Positions 60,899 through 64,000 of a stretch of 64,000 nucleotides of DNA are shown in pieces. Below the pieces are notes generated by a model. It worked only from the letters and a program-made list of their open reading frames with translations, made no database searches and had not been told where the DNA came from. A program made the translations under genes and the position numbers. The stretch comes from Rhodospirillales bacterium BBD 1991-14 (lineage in GTDB: Bacteria > Pseudomonadota > Alphaproteobacteria > Kiloniellales > Kiloniellaceae): contig LYSY01000004.1 of the NCBI GenBank assembly GCA_001657395.1, positions 186,001 through 250,000 of the forward strand, given 5' to 3'. Every line of letters begins with the position of its first letter. Position 1 is the stretch's first letter.

Positions 60899-61270
60899 TT
60901 AACGCGGTTCCATCCGTATCTTGACAATCTGGTCGTTACCGCACGCCTCTAATCGGAGATCGGCTTTTGATCCAGGGCCGTCGTAGACTTGGTAGTTCTC
61001 GTCCCCATTACCCCAAGTGTGCAATCTGAATCCGTCCCTGATGCAGAAGCTCGAAACCTTATTCTCGTATTCCCCAAGCCGCCCGTACCACCGTTTAGGA
61101 ACGCCAATCCCCCAACCACGAAAGTTGATGTGTTCATAGAGCGCTGCCGCAAACCTCTTTGGTATTTCCGGGCAGCCCTCTTCCGCGGTGTTTTCATCGG
61201 AGCTTATGAATTCCTCTAGGTCTTCGCTTTCCCCAGAACCAAGGTCGGCGTCATTTTCGCTAGCCGTCAT
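60899..61270 (-). CDS. beta/gamma-crystallin-like protein
   Basis: AALYEHINFRGWGIGVPKRWYGRLGEYENKVSSFCIRDGFRLHTW: Greek-key signature with N-K-V-S-S calcium-type motif. Confidence 0.7.
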   Translation of the reverse strand: MTASENDADLGSGESEDLEEFISSDENTAEEGCPEIPKRFAAALYEHINFRGWGIGVPKRWYGRLGEYENKVSSFCIRDGFRLHTWGNGDENYQVYDGPGSKADLRLEACGNDQIVKIRMEPR

Positions 61271-61312
61271 ATCCGGTCTCCCCCTGCCTTTTGCTTTTCG
61301 TAGATTCCTGCC

Positions 61313-61600
61313 TTATCGATGGTCGGCGTCAGTCAAGAGGCTCCATCGGCCATCAACAAAGCCATGCAACCACTGGCCTTTTGAAATCGCGATTCGCTGG
61401 TTTTTGCCTTTGTTCAATGGAGTTCTGGTCGCCCCCGTAAACAACAGGAACCGACGAGGCGTGGGATCTGTTTGGAAGTAGAAGATCCAAGGCTCTGAGT
61501 GTTTCTCGACAATGTATGACCAGTATCCATCCTCCTGACCCACGGAGCCCATAGGATCAGGGTGTAACTCCTCGGTATCTGTCACAGCTTGCCCCCTCAA
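61313..61600 (-). CDS. hypothetical protein
   Basis: TEELHPDPMGSVGQEDGYWSYIVEKHSEPWIFYFQTDPTPRRFLLFTGATRTPLNKGKNQRIAISKGQWLHGFVDGRW. Confidence 0.5.
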   Translation of the reverse strand: MRGQAVTDTEELHPDPMGSVGQEDGYWSYIVEKHSEPWIFYFQTDPTPRRFLLFTGATRTPLNKGKNQRIAISKGQWLHGFVDGRWSLLTDADHR

Positions 61601-61726
61601 ACGCTTTGCGACAACACAGAATAGCGCAGTATAGCAGTGTTTTCTACTCAGAATAGCATTGATCGGTTTGCAGCATTCGCCGCAGTCAGTAGAGAGTCAG
61701 AGGCGGATCGAACTACGATCTAGGCA

Positions 61727-61960
61727 TGAGCGCAGCCCAGACCCGCCTTTCCCAACTAGGCCCGCAGGAATACATCTCCGTCTATTGCGGCAACCACAGA
61801 TGCCCCAAGCACTGGACGGCAACCCCCTGGATATCCCCAAGGTCATCCGAGAATATGGCGACCTGCATCTGACGGACCTGGGAAGGCGTTTCAGGTGCAA
61901 GGACTGTGGGCATAAGCCCGCCGAAGTCCGTCATGGCTGGGGGCTGTCAGAGGGCTCCAC
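61727..61960 (+). pseudogene. frameshifted zinc-ribbon protein (end approximate)
   Basis: Frame 2 MSAAQTRLSQLGPQEYISVYCGNHRCPK, then frame 3 ALDGNPLDIPKVIREYGDLHLTDLGRRFRCKDCGHKPAEVRHGWG; together one four-Cys protein. Confidence 0.65.
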
Positions 61961-61970
61961 CAGGGCCGCC

Positions 61971-62609
61971 TTATCGTTCTTGGGCGAAGCCCACGGCCTT
62001 TTTCACCGGATAGGCCACCATGTCGCCTTCGTAGGGCCTCAGGAGCGCCTTGGCGTCGTCCTGGCTGGTCTCTGGCGAGAGCCAAGCGTCGTAGTCCTCC
62101 TGCAGCAGGATGACGGGCATCCGGTTGTGGATGGCGCCGGCAACCTCATTGGGCGGACAAGTAATGATGGTGCAGCTTATGACGTCCAGGTCCTTGTTCG
62201 TCTCCCATAGTCCAGCGAAGGAGAAGGGGCCTCGGTGGGCGAGGCAAATCCGGTAGGGCTGCTTGGTGCCGTCGGGCAGCTTCTTCCACTCATAGAAGCC
62301 GTCCGCGGGGATAAGGCAGCGCCGCCGCTTGAAGGCACTACGAAACGATGGCTTCTCGTCCACCGTCTCGGCCTTGGCGTTGATCATCTTGGAGCCGACC
62401 TTCAGGTCCTTGGCCCAGAACGGAACCAGCCCTCAGCGAACCTGCGCAATCTCCCGGCCGGCCTCGCCAAGGCGGCAGATGGGGATGTCCTGGGACGGGG
62501 CGACGTTGTAGCGGGGCTTGAGATTCAAGGCCGCCTGGTCGTCCTCGTGGATCCGGTAGAGTTCTACAAGCTCCCTCCAGGTAACCGCATTGGTGAAGCG
62601 CCCGCACAT
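61971..62609 (-). pseudogene. SRAP/YedK (HMCES)-family protein interrupted by in-frame TGA
   Basis: MCGRFTNAVTWRELVELYRI...GREIAQVR*GLVPFWAKDLKVGSKMINAKAET...; stop at 62435-62433 where family has Trp. Confidence 0.88.
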
Positions 62610-62659
62610 GCGGACTAGTGAAGCATGTCAACGGTAGGAGCGGAAGACGGAGGTGTCGG

Positions 62660-62920
62660 TCAATCGTTGAAAGTCGCAAGCAAGAAAACGTACCCGATAA
62701 ACCAGGCAAAGGCGCTCAACACGCCAGACCCGACGCTTCCGTAAGACTGCGCTCCAAGCTCCATGAAATTGCCAAGAGCGGTGCCCACCAGAAAATAGGC
62801 GGTCGTATCCCCAGGAAGGAAGAACAGCCACTTCAACCACAGCCCGACATCGCTGATTGTTATTGCACCATCCGTGTTGAAGTCCCACGCAAAGTGCCAC
62901 GGGGCCCAATCAGTCTCCAT
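62660..62920 (-). CDS. small membrane protein with EF-hand/dockerin-like loop
   Basis: AWDFNTDGAITISDVGLWLKWLFFLPGDTTAYFLVGTALGNFMELGAQSYGSVGSGVLSAFAWFIGYVFLLATF. Confidence 0.65.
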   Translation of the reverse strand: METDWAPWHFAWDFNTDGAITISDVGLWLKWLFFLPGDTTAYFLVGTALGNFMELGAQSYGSVGSGVLSAFAWFIGYVFLLATFND

Positions 62921-63299
62921 CGCACCATCCTTCTCGCTTGCCCCCGTGGTACTCCCGCGCCAGCCCTTCGCCTATCAGAATGTCGGCCACGTCTTTCCCA
63001 TCAATGAGCATCACCGTCAGCGTCCGTCCGTATCGGTCGGTCCCGTCCGGGCAGAAACGCACGTCATGCTCGCTGGCAAGCTCCTGGAGGCGCACGGTAG
63101 CCTGCCTCGCAAGCACCGCCTCCGCGTCGCACCTGGCGCGTACTTCCGCCGCATCGAAACCCATGAGTTGGATCTTGTGGCCGCCAGCATGGAGGGTGTC
63201 TCCGTCGGCCACCCCTTCAACCAGCCACTGGTAGCAGGTCTGGGCGTGGGCGGGGAGGGCCAGGAGAAGGGCAGCGAGAGTGATGACGAAGCGGGTCAC
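62910..63299 (-). CDS. secreted thermonuclease (SNase-like) family protein
   Basis: Signal peptide; VEGVADGDTLHAGGHKIQLMGFDAAEVRARCDAE...DRYGRTLTVMLIDGKDVADILIGEGLAREY. Confidence 0.88.
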   Translation of the reverse strand: MTRFVITLAALLLALPAHAQTCYQWLVEGVADGDTLHAGGHKIQLMGFDAAEVRARCDAEAVLARQATVRLQELASEHDVRFCPDGTDRYGRTLTVMLIDGKDVADILIGEGLAREYHGGKREGWCDGD

Positions 63300-63673
63300 T
63301 TGGACTTCTTCATTCTTTGCTCAAATTCCTCCTCCATCTTGCGGCGCCATTCTCGGCGGAGGGGGTCCGTCACCGTGCGCTCGCCGGCCTCTCGCTTTTT
63401 CCGTTCCAAGTCGAGATGGAGGGCCGGCGCCAAAGAGAACTTGTCGTTCTCCACCGCGTCCCAGGCCTCATCTATAAGCTCTTGCTCTTCCTGCATTCTG
63501 GGGTCGATCTCCCTAAGCCACTCCACGACTTCATCGAAATCATCGATGATCCGCTGCTCCCACTTCTCCCGCCGCTTCCGTTCGGCCTGTTGATTAAAGC
63601 CATACATCAGCGCTACGGCGCCAAAGGCATAGGCCCAACCGGGAATGTCTTGAAGCCACGGAAAGAGTTCCAT
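63296..63673 (-). CDS. hypothetical membrane-anchored protein
   Basis: N-terminal TM IPGWAYAFGAVALMYGFNQQAERKRREKWEQR then charged helices; 4-bp overlap with SNase gene. Confidence 0.6.
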   Translation of the reverse strand: MELFPWLQDIPGWAYAFGAVALMYGFNQQAERKRREKWEQRIIDDFDEVVEWLREIDPRMQEEQELIDEAWDAVENDKFSLAPALHLDLERKKREAGERTVTDPLRREWRRKMEEEFEQRMKKSK

Positions 63674-63754
63674 GACGCGCCTCCCTTCCTCTCCGCTCAG
63701 GCTGCCAGACTACCACCCAGACGCGCGAGGGAGTAGGGGCAGTCCTACTAAGAG

Positions 63755-63957
63755 TTAAGACGGTGTCGGCAGCAAGGGTGGCATCTTCCCGGACTGATAC
63801 TTGGCTTGGATCTGCGGCCTGACGAAGGAGCCGACGGTCTAGCCGATGGGCCAGACGATATGCGCCAGAAACTCCTCCTCAAACTCGGTGGTGCCGGTTT
63901 CGACGGCCTTGAGCCTGGCCTTGATGACCAGGGCCAGGGACCGCGTGTGTTGCCAGG
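63755..63957 (-). pseudogene. decayed phage-type protein with in-frame TAG
   Basis: TWQHTRSLALVIKARLKAVETGTTEFEEEFLAHIVWPIG*TVGSFVRPQIQAKYQSGKMPPLLPTPS*. Confidence 0.65.
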
Positions 63958-64000
63958 TTCAATTGGATTAGTCCCTTACGGAAATCGCTCTGAAGAGAGG

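Larger units (their letters stand above)
46596..64000. mobile_element. Prophage remnant/genomic island abutting tRNA-Lys; right end not seen
   Basis: tRNA boundary, terminase pair plus internal virion proteins, unrelated cargo genes, several pseudogenes; no integrase or attR identified in window. Confidence 0.7.

Noticed and set aside
58660-64000. attR (duplicate of tRNA-Lys 3' end)
   Set aside because: By-eye search found no copy of ggttcgagtcctagtacgcccacca; the right end may lie beyond the window.

Overview
The window is 64 kb of GC-rich bacterial chromosome, probably alphaproteobacterial (inferred from gene content: SspB, Mrp, HflKC-DUF2065-DegP, a serB/miaA/ilvBH block, mreBCD-mrdA-rodA, tripartite tricarboxylate transporter). 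From 1 to about 46.5 kb it is mostly housekeeping: P-type ATPase 3' end, AsmA, fumC, two chemotaxis receptors, a WYL regulator with VOC genes, sspB, thyA-folA, mrp, hflKC, degP, serB/miaA, ilvBH, an NADK-like/SPFH/NrtR-like Nudix cluster, ilvC, an aspartate dehydrogenase next to a TctCBA-type transporter, and mreBCD-mrdA-rodA. A tRNA-Lys(CTT) at 46520-46595 marks the boundary of an accessory region running to the window end. That region has a terminase pair and a podovirus-like internal virion (ejection) protein block, with no recognisable portal, capsid or integrase. It also carries cargo genes (possible exclusion/defence protein, DUF2927-like lipoprotein, beta/gamma-crystallin protein, SNase, EF-hand-like membrane protein) and several decayed genes. 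Main leads: (1) the NADK-like + SPFH + degenerate-Nudix NrtR-like cluster; (2) a 23-bp operator-like sequence found identically upstream of the WYL regulator and upstream of a VOC gene; (3) a YDPLR peptide motif shared by the TerL C-terminus and the adjacent small phage ORF with different synonymous codons; (4) pseudogenes in the island, including an SRAP/YedK gene broken by one in-frame TGA; (5) short palindromic repeat elements around a GNAT gene.
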